Source of the DNA: CAZAYP01 sp964489425 [NCBI: uncultured Verrucomicrobiota bacterium]
Lineage (GTDB): Bacteria; Verrucomicrobiota; Kiritimatiellia; RZYC01
Assembly (NCBI GenBank): GCA_964489425.1
Contig: CAZAYP010000008.1
Location: 38,435 to 102,434 of the forward strand
DNA length: 64,000 nucleotides
Direction: 5' to 3'
Shown here: positions 28,052-36,113 of the stretch, in pieces
Numbering within the stretch: the stretch's first letter is position 1
Layout of the letters: every line of letters starts with the position of its first letter
Position numbers and translations under genes: made by a program
Notes under the pieces: generated by a model
The model's input: the letters and a program-made list of their open reading frames with translations, nothing else
The model's database searches: none
Told to the model about the DNA's origin: nothing

Positions 28052-28297
28052 CTAAGCCGGAACCTGTACCTTCTCGTACAGAAACTCAGGGGCAAAGTCG
28101 GCTCCATTTGGCCAACACAGGGTATGGAATTCGGGATGAACGGCGACGGTCTTGAAGACGGATGCATCCTTTAGCGGTTCGAATATCTCACCGTGGAGTT
28201 CGTCCCTCAAGTCGACATCACCTTCTGTTCCGTCCGCAAAGCGGACGTATACCACGAAGTCGTGTTCGTACCTGGCTTCAATTACTTTCGGTATCAT
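28052..28297 (-). CDS. DUF2442-family small protein
   Basis: 81 residues starting MIPKVIEARYEHDF. The sequence VYVRFADGTEGDVDLRDELHG followed by FKTVAVHPEFHTLCWPNGADFAPEFLY is characteristic of DUF2442 (strand-rich, ending WPNG-x-D-xAPE-xLY). It lies 4 bp after the stop of a DUF4160 gene. DUF4160/DUF2442 pairs are common mobile-looking gene pairs that have been considered toxin-antitoxin-like, but no activity has been shown to my knowledge. The pair sits between the two arms of the polyene cluster and is unrelated to polyene synthesis. Confidence 0.85.
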   Translation of the reverse strand: MIPKVIEARYEHDFVVYVRFADGTEGDVDLRDELHGEIFEPLKDASVFKTVAVHPEFHTLCWPNGADFAPEFLYEKVQVPA

Positions 28298-28301
28298 GGT
28301 C

Positions 28302-28598
28302 CTACTCCAGTGGTGCGATCCTGTTCGCCGGACGACTGGCCTGAACGAGATGCCAGTCTTCAAGCAGTTCCGGTTGATGCAGATCGAGCCATTCCAGAAC
28401 ATGACGAAGCGCTCGTTTGGGGAAATCCCCATGAACGACTCCGCTCTGTATATCGACCGTGATCTGGAACTCGCCATACACCGCGTGGAAATGCGGCGGC
28501 GGATGCTCGCGCGGAAAGATGCCGATCACAATTCCGAGAAATCTGTAGTTCAGGCATGGGGCGATGATACCTTTGGCCCCGGTGTTTTTCAACAGCAT
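28302..28598 (-). CDS. DUF4160-family small protein, possibly frameshifted at its start
   Basis: The core reads RFLGIVIGIFPREHPPPHFHAVYGEFQ and ends ALRHVLEWLDLHQPELLEDW ... IAPLE, a clear DUF4160 signature. Family members normally begin M-P-x-[LI]-x-R-F-x-G-I. Here an ATG encoding MPEL is present at 28557, but in a different frame from the RFLG core, one nucleotide out. The core frame can instead start at an ATG at 28598, giving an unusual 20-residue leader. Either the start has moved or a 1-bp indel has broken the gene. It is followed by DUF2442 after 4 bp. Confidence 0.6.
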   Translation of the reverse strand: MLLKNTGAKGIIAPCLNYRFLGIVIGIFPREHPPPHFHAVYGEFQITVDIQSGVVHGDFPKRALRHVLEWLDLHQPELLEDWHLVQASRPANRIAPLE

Positions 28599-28829
28599 AA
28601 CAACGGGATAACAACGGGATTTGCCTTGTCTGTCTGTGAGTAGATCTCGGTTACAAGGCACCCAGAACCCAGCTGCCTTGGTCCGCCGAAACATAAGACG
28701 CAAGTGCGTGCATCTTTTTCTGGGCCGGGGTCGGGATGTGCATCGCTTTCGATCCCGATAGCGATCCCGACGCCAATTGGATTGCGGGCGATGCCCGCCT
28801 TGGGAAGGTTGCCCATCCTTCTCCGTCCC

Positions 28830-30737
28830 TCATCGCCACACGTCCTCGAACAAGTACACTTGGTAGGGATAGCGTTGAGCGAACTCCTGCAGGCGGTCCG
28901 CATAGGCCTGCATGGCGCGGCGCAGGTTCGCGCGGCGGTCGCCGCCGCGCGCCACCCGGATGATGTCCACCATGTCCGCCGTGTACTCATCCACGCCGGT
29001 CCGGGCGGCAAACATCACGACCAGCGGGCACTCCCAGGCCGCGGCCAGCTGGAACGGCCCGCAGGGGAAGCGCGCGGGGGCGCCCATGAAGTTGATTTCC
29101 AGCGTGGCCGCGGCGTAAGCGCGGTCCCCCATGATCGCGATGAGGTCGCCTTGCTCGAAGCGCTGGGTCAGCTCAATGACCCCCCCCATCGGCAGCTCCG
29201 GCGAAACCACACGCAGCGCCTGCGCGCCTCCCTGGAAGCGCAGGTAGTCCTGGGTGATGGGATTTTCTTCCGGCTTCATGAGCAGCGTGATGTTCCGGTC
29301 CATCCGCGCCAGCGCCAGCATCAGGGCCTGCCAGTTGCCCACGTGCGAAACCAGCAGGACAAAGCCGCGCGCCCGGTCTTCGACCAGCGGCCGCACCAGC
29401 TCGTAGCGGGCCGTGAGCTGCCGGAACACCTGTGGCGTGGCCAGCATGCGATACCGGTCGATCAGGGACACGCCCTGGCTGAAGATCAGGCGGTACAGAT
29501 CGGCCCATCGCCGCCACCCGGCGTGATCGGGAAAGCGGCGGCCCAGGTATGGCCGCGCCAGGCGCCGCGCCAGCGGGTCGAACAGCAGGTAATACAGCGC
29601 CACCACGGACAACAGCCCGTGCGCCCCGCGGCGGCCGAAGAGGCGCAGCGCCACCGCGAACGACAGGAACCCCGGCCGGTTGCCCCGCCGGCGATCATTG
29701 ATCCGGGTTTGGGCCTTGCGGCGGCTGGACCAACGCGCCACCGCCCGCGCCGAGACCAGGATCGCGAATGCCGTAACAAGCCCCAGCAGCGGTCCCACGA
29801 TCAGCGAGCCAAGAAACCAGTCCAGCAGCCGTTGGTGGATTTCCCGCAGCAGCGTCTGGCGGCTCAGTTCCGTCAACCACCCTCCGTGCCGCAGGAAGTA
29901 GCCGACCTCCACACACGCCACCGGAACCACCGGCGGCGCGCAGAGGTTTTGCGCCGCCACGGCCATGCCCCGGTTGAGCCGGAAACGCGTGGTCACGTAC
30001 AGGATGACCACGGTGTGGCAGGCGATGAGCGGCAGGGCGCCCAGGAAGACGCCGACGAATCCCGCGACCGCCAGGTCGCGTGGCGTGGCGTGCTCCGCCA
30101 GCACCTGGCGCAGCAGGCGCAGCGGGTGCCAGAAGTCCGGCATCTTTTCCGGCGGCTGATCGACCAGGCGCGGGTGCGGCCAGGGCGCCAGGCGGCGGAG
30201 CAACAGACCCGCGTGGCCCAGCAGCGTCCGGGCTGCGCCGCGCGGCTTGTTGGCTGGCGCCCCTGGCCCGGGCAGCGCCAGCGTGTGCAGCGGCACCCCG
30301 CCCCAGGCAAGGTGCGCCAGCAGGCGGTTGTCCCACAAGCTGATTCCTTGGCGCCGTGCCGGCAGGCGCCGCAGGGGCGCCAGGGGGAATACCCGGTACG
30401 GGCTGTGCGGATCGGCGACATCCACCCCGGCCTCCAGCCGCAGGCACATGCGCTCCATCATGGCCAGACGGGTCTGCGCATGGTCCTGGCATCCGATAAT
30501 GACCGCGTCCGGATGGCGTTCCGCGGCCGCCACCAGCAAGCTACCGAGCGCCGGGTCGGCCGCCCCGGATGCGGGCTCCAGCAGGACGTGCGTGAAGCTG
30601 TCCGCCGCCGCCAGCAGCGCCGCCACCGACCCGGAGCTGACCGCGGGCCCGGGCGCGGCGGGCGGCTGGTCCCCGGGCAAGGCGCCCGGAACGATTTTCA
30701 GCAGGCGCCATCCGCCCGCGGGTTTCGCGCTATGCAT
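28830..30737 (-). CDS. Degenerate GT2 / DUF2062 / LpxL-like acyltransferase fusion
   Basis: 635 residues in three parts. (1) Residues about 1-190 resemble the second half of a family 2 glycosyltransferase (SFTHVLLEPASGAADPALGSLL, HPDAVIIGCQD, SPYRVFPL). The DxD/DGQH metal motif is replaced by EPASGAAD and the nucleotide-binding N-terminus is missing. (2) A DUF2062 membrane segment (about 215-330; AVAGFVGVFLGALPLIACHTVV). (3) An LpxL/HtrB-type acyltransferase (about 365-635) with SHVGNWQ and GDRAYA. Intact GT2-acyltransferase fusions occur in aryl polyene clusters. Here the sugar-transfer half looks dead, leaving acyl transfer to a lipid or glycolipid as the likely job. It overlaps the radical SAM gene upstream by 8 bp and is the last gene of the minus arm. 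Confidence 0.75.
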   Translation of the reverse strand: MHSAKPAGGWRLLKIVPGALPGDQPPAAPGPAVSSGSVAALLAAADSFTHVLLEPASGAADPALGSLLVAAAERHPDAVIIGCQDHAQTRLAMMERMCLRLEAGVDVADPHSPYRVFPLAPLRRLPARRQGISLWDNRLLAHLAWGGVPLHTLALPGPGAPANKPRGAARTLLGHAGLLLRRLAPWPHPRLVDQPPEKMPDFWHPLRLLRQVLAEHATPRDLAVAGFVGVFLGALPLIACHTVVILYVTTRFRLNRGMAVAAQNLCAPPVVPVACVEVGYFLRHGGWLTELSRQTLLREIHQRLLDWFLGSLIVGPLLGLVTAFAILVSARAVARWSSRRKAQTRINDRRRGNRPGFLSFAVALRLFGRRGAHGLLSVVALYYLLFDPLARRLARPYLGRRFPDHAGWRRWADLYRLIFSQGVSLIDRYRMLATPQVFRQLTARYELVRPLVEDRARGFVLLVSHVGNWQALMLALARMDRNITLLMKPEENPITQDYLRFQGGAQALRVVSPELPMGGVIELTQRFEQGDLIAIMGDRAYAAATLEINFMGAPARFPCGPFQLAAAWECPLVVMFAARTGVDEYTADMVDIIRVARGGDRRANLRRAMQAYADRLQEFAQRYPYQVYLFEDVWR

Positions 30738-32094
30738 GCCGGCGGACTCTCCGCGGCAGCCGCCGGCCCAGCATCATGCTCCAGGCGGGTCCGCAAAAGC
30801 CCTTGGCGTGGAGCTCGGTCTCTTTCCCCGCGCCCTTTTCGGGCGGGTACAGGCACAGCGGGTCGTCGGCGAACCCGGCGCGCAGCGTGGTTTCGAGCTC
30901 TTCCCGCGGCAGCGCCGGTGAGAAGTAGTAGTGCGGCTCGACCAGGGCCGCCTCCGACGGCGCGCGGCCGTCCGCGTCCCGGTAGATCTCGGCCATCGGC
31001 GTGCCGGGCAGCACGCGCACGCCCGAGAAGATGAACCGCACCGTGTGCTCAAGCGACCGCACGTTGGCCATCCCGGCCTGGAGCGTGGCGGGGGTTTCGC
31101 CCGGGCCGCCGAAAATGAAGTAGTGCGCGGCGGGAATGTCGTGTCGGCGCAGCGCGGCGTTGAATGCCACGATCTCTTCCCACGCGTGGGGCTTGCGCAG
31201 GCCGCGCAGGGTTTCGTTGGTGGCCGCATCGCTGCCCACCTCCGCGGCGGACAGCCCGGTTTCGCGCATGGCGGCCCAGTGCTCGTCGGAGATGGCACGG
31301 GGGGCAAAATAGGCCATCCAGCGCACGTGCAGCTTGCGGGCCCGCATCTCCCGGATCACGTCCAGGTAGAGCCCCTGCTCGTCGTTGAAGACCGCGTCCA
31401 CGAAAAAGAGGTAGGCCATGCCCCGATCCACGAGCTGCCGGATGTCGTCCACCACGGCCGCCGGGGCCCGCGGCCGGAGCCCGCGGCCCTCGAGCAGCGG
31501 GTACGTGCAGTAGGCGCACTGGTACGGGCAGCCGCGCTTGGTTTGCACGCCGACCATGCCGCCGCGCGCGATGTAATAGTCGGTGTACGGGCCCTGGTAA
31601 TCGGCGCGGCCCAGCGCGGCCGGGACCAGCAGTTCTTGGGAGCGCACGATCGTGTGCCGCGGCGGGCGCCGCGCCGGGAACGAGTCCACGAACTCCACCA
31701 GCGCCTGCTCGCCCTCGCCGGCAATGCCGTAGTCGGCGTCGAGCTTGTGCAGGATGGCCTCCGGCATCAACGAAAAGCCGGCGCCGCCCAGGACAATCGG
31801 CGCCGGGCTGGCGGCGCGCAGCAGGGCCATGACCTCGGCGGCCCGGTCAAGGTAGCGTTCTTCGTGCGCGCTGTTGGCGTTGTCGATGTTGCGGATGGCC
31901 ACCGCGACCAGCTCGGGCTGGAAAGCCAGGACGCGCGCGCGCAGCTGGCCGGCGGAGCAGCCCTCGGCCAGCCAATCCACGAACTCCACCGCGTGGCCGG
32001 CCGCGCGCAGGGCATGCGCCACCACGGCGGCCCCGAGCGGGAACACCGGGTACGGCGCGGTGGCGACGTTGGCGGAGACCACCAGGACCCTCAT
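30730..32094 (-). CDS. Radical SAM protein with B12-binding-like domain (2 of 3)
   Basis: 454 residues. An N-terminal cobalamin-binding-like Rossmann domain (MRVLVVSANVATAPYPVFPLG ... IVLGGAGFSLMPE ... GIAGEGEQALVEF) precedes a radical SAM core with Cys189, Cys193 and Cys196 in TKRGCPYQCAYC. Later strings GSDAATNETLRGLRK and FGGPGETPATL are typical. The C-terminus contains LCLYPPEKGAG. Its reaction is unknown; it is probably a tailoring enzyme for the polyene-type product. The start ATG at 32094 overlaps the stop of the next radical SAM gene (ATGA), so the two are coupled. An in-frame ATG also occurs at 32112. Confidence 0.85.
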   Translation of the reverse strand: MRVLVVSANVATAPYPVFPLGAAVVAHALRAAGHAVEFVDWLAEGCSAGQLRARVLAFQPELVAVAIRNIDNANSAHEERYLDRAAEVMALLRAASPAPIVLGGAGFSLMPEAILHKLDADYGIAGEGEQALVEFVDSFPARRPPRHTIVRSQELLVPAALGRADYQGPYTDYYIARGGMVGVQTKRGCPYQCAYCTYPLLEGRGLRPRAPAAVVDDIRQLVDRGMAYLFFVDAVFNDEQGLYLDVIREMRARKLHVRWMAYFAPRAISDEHWAAMRETGLSAAEVGSDAATNETLRGLRKPHAWEEIVAFNAALRRHDIPAAHYFIFGGPGETPATLQAGMANVRSLEHTVRFIFSGVRVLPGTPMAEIYRDADGRAPSEAALVEPHYYFSPALPREELETTLRAGFADDPLCLYPPEKGAGKETELHAKGFCGPAWSMMLGRRLPRRVRRHA

Positions 32095-33347
32095 GCGCGC
32101 GCCGCCCCCCATTTTGCGCGCGAGAGCCGCGCGGAGCGGAAGGTGCCGTCGGCCATTTCCTTGTCGAGCACCTTGCGATAGAGCCGGGCCATCTTCACTT
32201 CCTTGGGCTCCGCGTGGTAGAACGTGTCCCAGGCGTACTGGTACATGGCGTTCAGCTCGTCGACGGACATCCGCGCGGGCCGGAACACGGTTTCGCCGGC
32301 GGTGTAGCGGCGCCAGTCGTTGTGCAGGATGCGGTGCTCCTTCTCGAGCTGCGCCCGGATGGGCGTGTGCGGGAACGGCGTCAGCACCGTGAACTCGGCC
32401 AGATCCAGCTGGCACTCCAGAAGAAAATCCACCAGCCGCTTGATGTAGTCCGCGTCATGCGTGTCCAGGCCGAGGATGATCGTGCCTTCCACGCCAATGC
32501 CGCGATCGTGGTATTTCCGGATCCGGTCGCGCATCGTGGCGGACGTGTCGAAGACCGCCTGGTAGACGTACCAGCACCCTGCCGCGGCGGCCAGGTCAAG
32601 GATTTCCGCCTTGTCCCGGATCGGGTGGGACACCCACTTCTTCTTGAGCGGGGCGATGGTCCGGAACAGTTCCTTCTCCCACTCGTCGTCCTGGGCCAGC
32701 GAGTTGTCGACAATGAACAGCCGGTTGTTGTCGATGGACTGGAACTCCTCGACCACGCGCGCCATGGGCCGGGGGCGGAACTGCCGCCCGCCCAGGAACG
32801 GCGTGCAGCACGGGAAACAGTCGAACCGGCACCCCCGGGAGCAGTGCACCAGGTCCACCATCTGGACGCCGCGATAGTTGTAGGCCGCGCGCTGGAGGAT
32901 ATCGCGCCGCGCGGGTCCGACCAGGGACAGGTCGGGCCATTGCCGGCTGAAGTCATAGACTTTGCGGAGCGCGCCGCGCTCAACGTCGTCCAACACCTGG
33001 TCAAAATGCCCCTCGGCCTCGCCCAGGAACACGGCGTCCGCGTGCGCCGCGGTTTCGTCCGCGTGCAGCATGGTCGCGATGCCCCCGAAGATCACGGTAC
33101 GCCCGAGCGCGCGGCAGGCGTCGGCGATTTCCCAGCCGCGCGGGATCTGGCAGGTGAGCATGCACGAGATGCACACCAGGTCGGCCGGCGCGCTCACATC
33201 CAGCGTCTGCACATGCTCGTCACAAAATTCAACGTCAATGCCGCGGCGGATGGCGGCGGCAAACACCACCGGCCCGTGGGGCGGCAAATGGAATTCCGGC
33301 TGGTTGGGCAGCTTGGGCCACCGGGGATACACGATCTTGATTTTCAT
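32091..33347 (-). CDS. Radical SAM protein with B12-binding-like domain (3 of 3)
   Basis: 418 residues. The N-terminal domain runs MKIKIVYPRWPKLPNQPEF ... TVIFGGIATMLHADE ... FLGEAEGHF. The radical SAM motif is Cys173, Cys177 and Cys180 in SRGCRFDCFPC, followed by CTPFLGG with a further Cys. VEGTIILGLDTHD and TVLTPFPHTP match this enzyme group. It differs clearly from the other two proteins, so the three are not recent duplicates. The ATG at 33347 overlaps the KS-fusion stop (ATGA) and fits the family start; the frame extends upstream without need. Confidence 0.84.
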   Translation of the reverse strand: MKIKIVYPRWPKLPNQPEFHLPPHGPVVFAAAIRRGIDVEFCDEHVQTLDVSAPADLVCISCMLTCQIPRGWEIADACRALGRTVIFGGIATMLHADETAAHADAVFLGEAEGHFDQVLDDVERGALRKVYDFSRQWPDLSLVGPARRDILQRAAYNYRGVQMVDLVHCSRGCRFDCFPCCTPFLGGRQFRPRPMARVVEEFQSIDNNRLFIVDNSLAQDDEWEKELFRTIAPLKKKWVSHPIRDKAEILDLAAAAGCWYVYQAVFDTSATMRDRIRKYHDRGIGVEGTIILGLDTHDADYIKRLVDFLLECQLDLAEFTVLTPFPHTPIRAQLEKEHRILHNDWRRYTAGETVFRPARMSVDELNAMYQYAWDTFYHAEPKEVKMARLYRKVLDKEMADGTFRSARLSRAKWGAARA

Positions 33348-35179
33348 CCGGTTCCTTCCTCGCCTTGGGCCATCTCCCGGCAGCGGTCCAGCCACGCCCC
33401 GGGCCCGGCCTGCGGCAGGGACCGCACGAAGTCTGCCGCCCATCCCAGGCCCGCCTTCGCGCCCGGCCCGGCGGCGGCCTGCAGGAAAGCGCACCACACC
33501 CGGTCATCCGCCAGGGCCGCAAGAATCAGCCCGGGCGCATCCCCTTCCGCGATCAGCGCGCAGCACCAGTCGGCGGCGCGCGAGAAGTCAAGGTCCGGAT
33601 CCACCAGATGGCCGGCCGGGCCCCGGAGCCCAAAGTGGATCGACGCCTCCGCCACCGGCGTGCTGGGCAGCGTCTGGACAAACAGCGCCCCGCGCGCCAA
33701 CGAGCGGCCATGCTCGAGGTAATCCCTGAAGAAGGCCCGGTTCTCGTCATGGCAGCCCGTTGCGTTGAGGCCCAGGATGCCCCACGCGGAAGGCCGGCCC
33801 GCCCCCGCCCCGAGCCGCAGTTCCCGGAACGCCAACTCCAGCACGCAGGCCAGCCGGCGGGCGGGCGACCCCACGCGGCCCCAGTTCGGGTACCCGCCAG
33901 GGAAAAATCGGTCTGGCTGATCCATGGCCGGCAGCGGCAGGCGGGTCGTGCGCCCGGGGGCTGCCACGCCCAACTCCGCCGCGTTGGCCCAGGCCAGCCC
34001 GGCCACGGCCACCCGGCGTTCCGTGGCATCCTGGCCGGCACCGCCCGGCACATGCCCGTCCAAGACCAGGGCGGTATTGATGCCGCCGAAGCCGGAATTC
34101 GTGGAAAGTATGATCGGCCGCGCGATCGGGGTGCGGCCGCGGGTCACGGGCATGGCTGCCGGCTCGGGTTCGCCGCACCCGACGGTCGGCGGCACGGATC
34201 CGCTCCGGACCGCTTCCAGCGCGAACACGGCCTCGGCCAGGCCGGCCGCGCCCAGTGTGTGCCCGATCTGGCCCTTGATCGAAAAGATCGGACACGCCGG
34301 ATCCGGCGCCAGGATGCGCGCAAAGGCGTTCATTTCCATCTCGTCGTTATGGCGCGTGCCTGTGCCATGCGCGCAGATCGCGCCCAGCTCGGCGGGGGTT
34401 GCGCCGGCCATGCGCAGGGCGTCCGCGATCGCCGCAACCAGCCCGTCGCCCTGCGGCGCCGGCGCGGTCATGTGGTGCGCGTCCGCCCGGCAGCTCCATC
34501 CCCGCAGGCGGCCGCGCGCGGTGCCCGGCCGCGTGCCCACCGCCGGGGCGGCCCGCAGCCAGCACCAGCCGGCCGCTTCCCCCAGGCTCAGGCCCTGGCG
34601 CTGCCGGTCAAAGGGCCGCGCCGGATCCGGCGCCAGCGCCATGAGGCTTGCAAAGCCGGCCAGGACAAACTCGGTGACCGCGTCGCAGCCGACCACGATG
34701 ACCTCCGCCTCGCGGCCGGACCGGATCAGGCTGGCGCCCAAAGCCAACGCCATGGACGACGACGCGCAGGCCGCCGAGACGATGGCGCCCGGCCGCGCCA
34801 GGCCCAGCATCGCCGCCACCCGCGGCAGCCAGCGGTCCAGCCGTCCGGCGTCCGGATCGCCGTCCGCGTCGAGCAGCGCCTGTTCCAGCAGGTCCACTTC
34901 GCCCACGGTTGTCGCCAGCAGCAGGAGCGTGTCCGGCGGCAGCCGCTCCGCCAGGGGCTTCAGCAGCGGAGCCAGCATCTGCATCGCCAGGGACGTGGGC
35001 GCATAGCCGATCCCCGGACAGACGGCTGATGGGCAGGTCATGTCCGGCCGCCGATCCTGGAGCCGCGGGTTGCGGGCCAGCGCGCTTTCGCCCGCCAGCA
35101 GGCGCGGCCATGCCGTTGCCACATCCGGCCCCAGGGCCGTGCACAGCCCGTAATCTGCCACCATGACGTCTAGCGGCAT
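33344..35179 (-). CDS. Ketosynthase fused to a second, degenerate ketosynthase domain
   Basis: 611 residues. Residues 1 to about 380 form a complete ketosynthase with Cys138 (SAACASSSM), His271 (CAHGTGTRHND) and His307 (KGQIGHTLGAAG). Residues about 390-565 form a second domain like the N-terminal half of a ketosynthase (AWGILGLNATGCHDENRAFF, FVQTLPSTPVAEASIHFGLRG). No Cys stands at the nucleophile position, where it reads LVDPDLDFSRAADWCC. That is a KS and chain-length-factor-like unit in one chain. The minus-strand start could also be the ATG at 35164. It is coupled to the radical SAM gene downstream and overlaps the thioesterase gene upstream by 10 bp. Confidence 0.85.
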   Translation of the reverse strand: MPLDVMVADYGLCTALGPDVATAWPRLLAGESALARNPRLQDRRPDMTCPSAVCPGIGYAPTSLAMQMLAPLLKPLAERLPPDTLLLLATTVGEVDLLEQALLDADGDPDAGRLDRWLPRVAAMLGLARPGAIVSAACASSSMALALGASLIRSGREAEVIVVGCDAVTEFVLAGFASLMALAPDPARPFDRQRQGLSLGEAAGWCWLRAAPAVGTRPGTARGRLRGWSCRADAHHMTAPAPQGDGLVAAIADALRMAGATPAELGAICAHGTGTRHNDEMEMNAFARILAPDPACPIFSIKGQIGHTLGAAGLAEAVFALEAVRSGSVPPTVGCGEPEPAAMPVTRGRTPIARPIILSTNSGFGGINTALVLDGHVPGGAGQDATERRVAVAGLAWANAAELGVAAPGRTTRLPLPAMDQPDRFFPGGYPNWGRVGSPARRLACVLELAFRELRLGAGAGRPSAWGILGLNATGCHDENRAFFRDYLEHGRSLARGALFVQTLPSTPVAEASIHFGLRGPAGHLVDPDLDFSRAADWCCALIAEGDAPGLILAALADDRVWCAFLQAAAGPGAKAGLGWAADFVRSLPQAGPGAWLDRCREMAQGEEGTG

Positions 35180-35652
35180 GCGGAAAGCTCACCCCTGCGC
35201 CACCGCTCGCGGATGCGCTGGACAAACGGCGGCTCCACATAAATCGGCGCCATGTCCGTGGCGTCCACGAGGAGCTGGACCATCCACCCCGTGGCCGCGA
35301 CCCGCCCGTCCGGCTTGAAGATCGTGCACTCCGTGTCGATCCGCATGGCGTCATTCCACGGCATGCGGGCCACGACGCGGACCTCGTCCCCCAGCACGAG
35401 CGGAAGCTGGTAGTCGATTTCCATGCGCTTGACCGGCGCCATGACGCCCGCTTGCTTGAAATCATCGAACGCCAGGCCGTATTTGGCCCGCAAATGCGCG
35501 CCCGCCTCATCCATCAGCCGGCAGTAGTTCCCGAACCACATGATGCCCATGGGGTCCACCTCGTGAAAGTGGATGGTTCGGACCAGGGTGCGTTCAAGCG
35601 GCGCGGGGTCGCCCGGGACGACCGGGCTGGGCTGGTGGCGTCTTGGCGTCAT
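35170..35652 (-). CDS. Acyl-CoA/ACP thioesterase, 4HBT (YbgC) type
   Basis: 160-residue hotdog thioesterase. IHFHEVDPMGIMWFGNY carries the Asp and Gly of the YbgC/4HBT active site (D-x-x-G-[IV]-[MV]-x-x-x-x-Y), followed by the long helix with YCRLMDEA. It is expected to release or edit the polyene acyl chain from the carrier, matching the thioesterase found in aryl polyene clusters. The start ATG at 35652 overlaps the ApeI-like gene stop. Confidence 0.85.
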   Translation of the reverse strand: MTPRRHQPSPVVPGDPAPLERTLVRTIHFHEVDPMGIMWFGNYCRLMDEAGAHLRAKYGLAFDDFKQAGVMAPVKRMEIDYQLPLVLGDEVRVVARMPWNDAMRIDTECTIFKPDGRVAATGWMVQLLVDATDMAPIYVEPPFVQRIRERWRRGELSACR

Positions 35653-36035
35653 GGCGTGCCGGTTTCGGCCAGCGTATACTGGATGATGCACTCGGAGGTC
35701 TTGCGATCGCCCGTGCCCCGCAAGGTCAGATGCGCCGTGAATCCGTCCGGGCCCGGATCGAGCCGCGTGCACTTGACCTCCAGCGTTTGCCCCGGACCGA
35801 TAGGCGACAGGAAGCGCGCCTTGCGCACCTCGGTCACCCGAACCCCACGCCCATGGCCCTCTTCGAGCGTTACCACCGCCGCCTTCAACATGCATACTCC
35901 GGGCAGCACCGGTTGCCCCGGGAAATGGCCATCGAACCCGGAAAACCCGGGGGAAAACTCGTACCAGGCCCAGGGCCGGCCGGCCTGCACGCCGTGCCGC
36001 GTCCGTCCCTGCCGAATCTCTTTGCGCATGTCCAT
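35649..36035 (-). CDS. ApeI/FabZ-like 3-hydroxyacyl-ACP dehydratase
   Basis: 128-residue hotdog dehydratase. The FabZ-type signature GFSGFDGHFPGQPVLPGV holds the catalytic His and is followed by a helix MLKAAVVTLEEG rather than the usual EAMAQ. VRVTEVRKARFLSPIGPGQTLEV completes the fold. It resembles ApeI, the second dehydratase of aryl polyene synthases, and so complements the ApeP-like protein encoded in the plus arm. An 80-bp gap separates it from the ligase gene, the only sizeable gap within the minus arm. Confidence 0.85.
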   Translation of the reverse strand: MDMRKEIRQGRTRHGVQAGRPWAWYEFSPGFSGFDGHFPGQPVLPGVCMLKAAVVTLEEGHGRGVRVTEVRKARFLSPIGPGQTLEVKCTRLDPGPDGFTAHLTLRGTGDRKTSECIIQYTLAETGTP

Positions 36036-36113
36036 GGTGCAACTTAAATATACCCGCGCTCCAGCCAGAGCAGCGTGTTCATGGGCGCACGGTATCTGAC
36101 GGAACCAAGAGGG

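Noticed and set aside
28651-28839. 62-codon minus-strand ORF between DUF4160 and the acyltransferase fusion
   Set aside because: No family, no ribosome-binding site. It includes short repeated CGATCCCGAT-type units, so it looks like intergenic filler.
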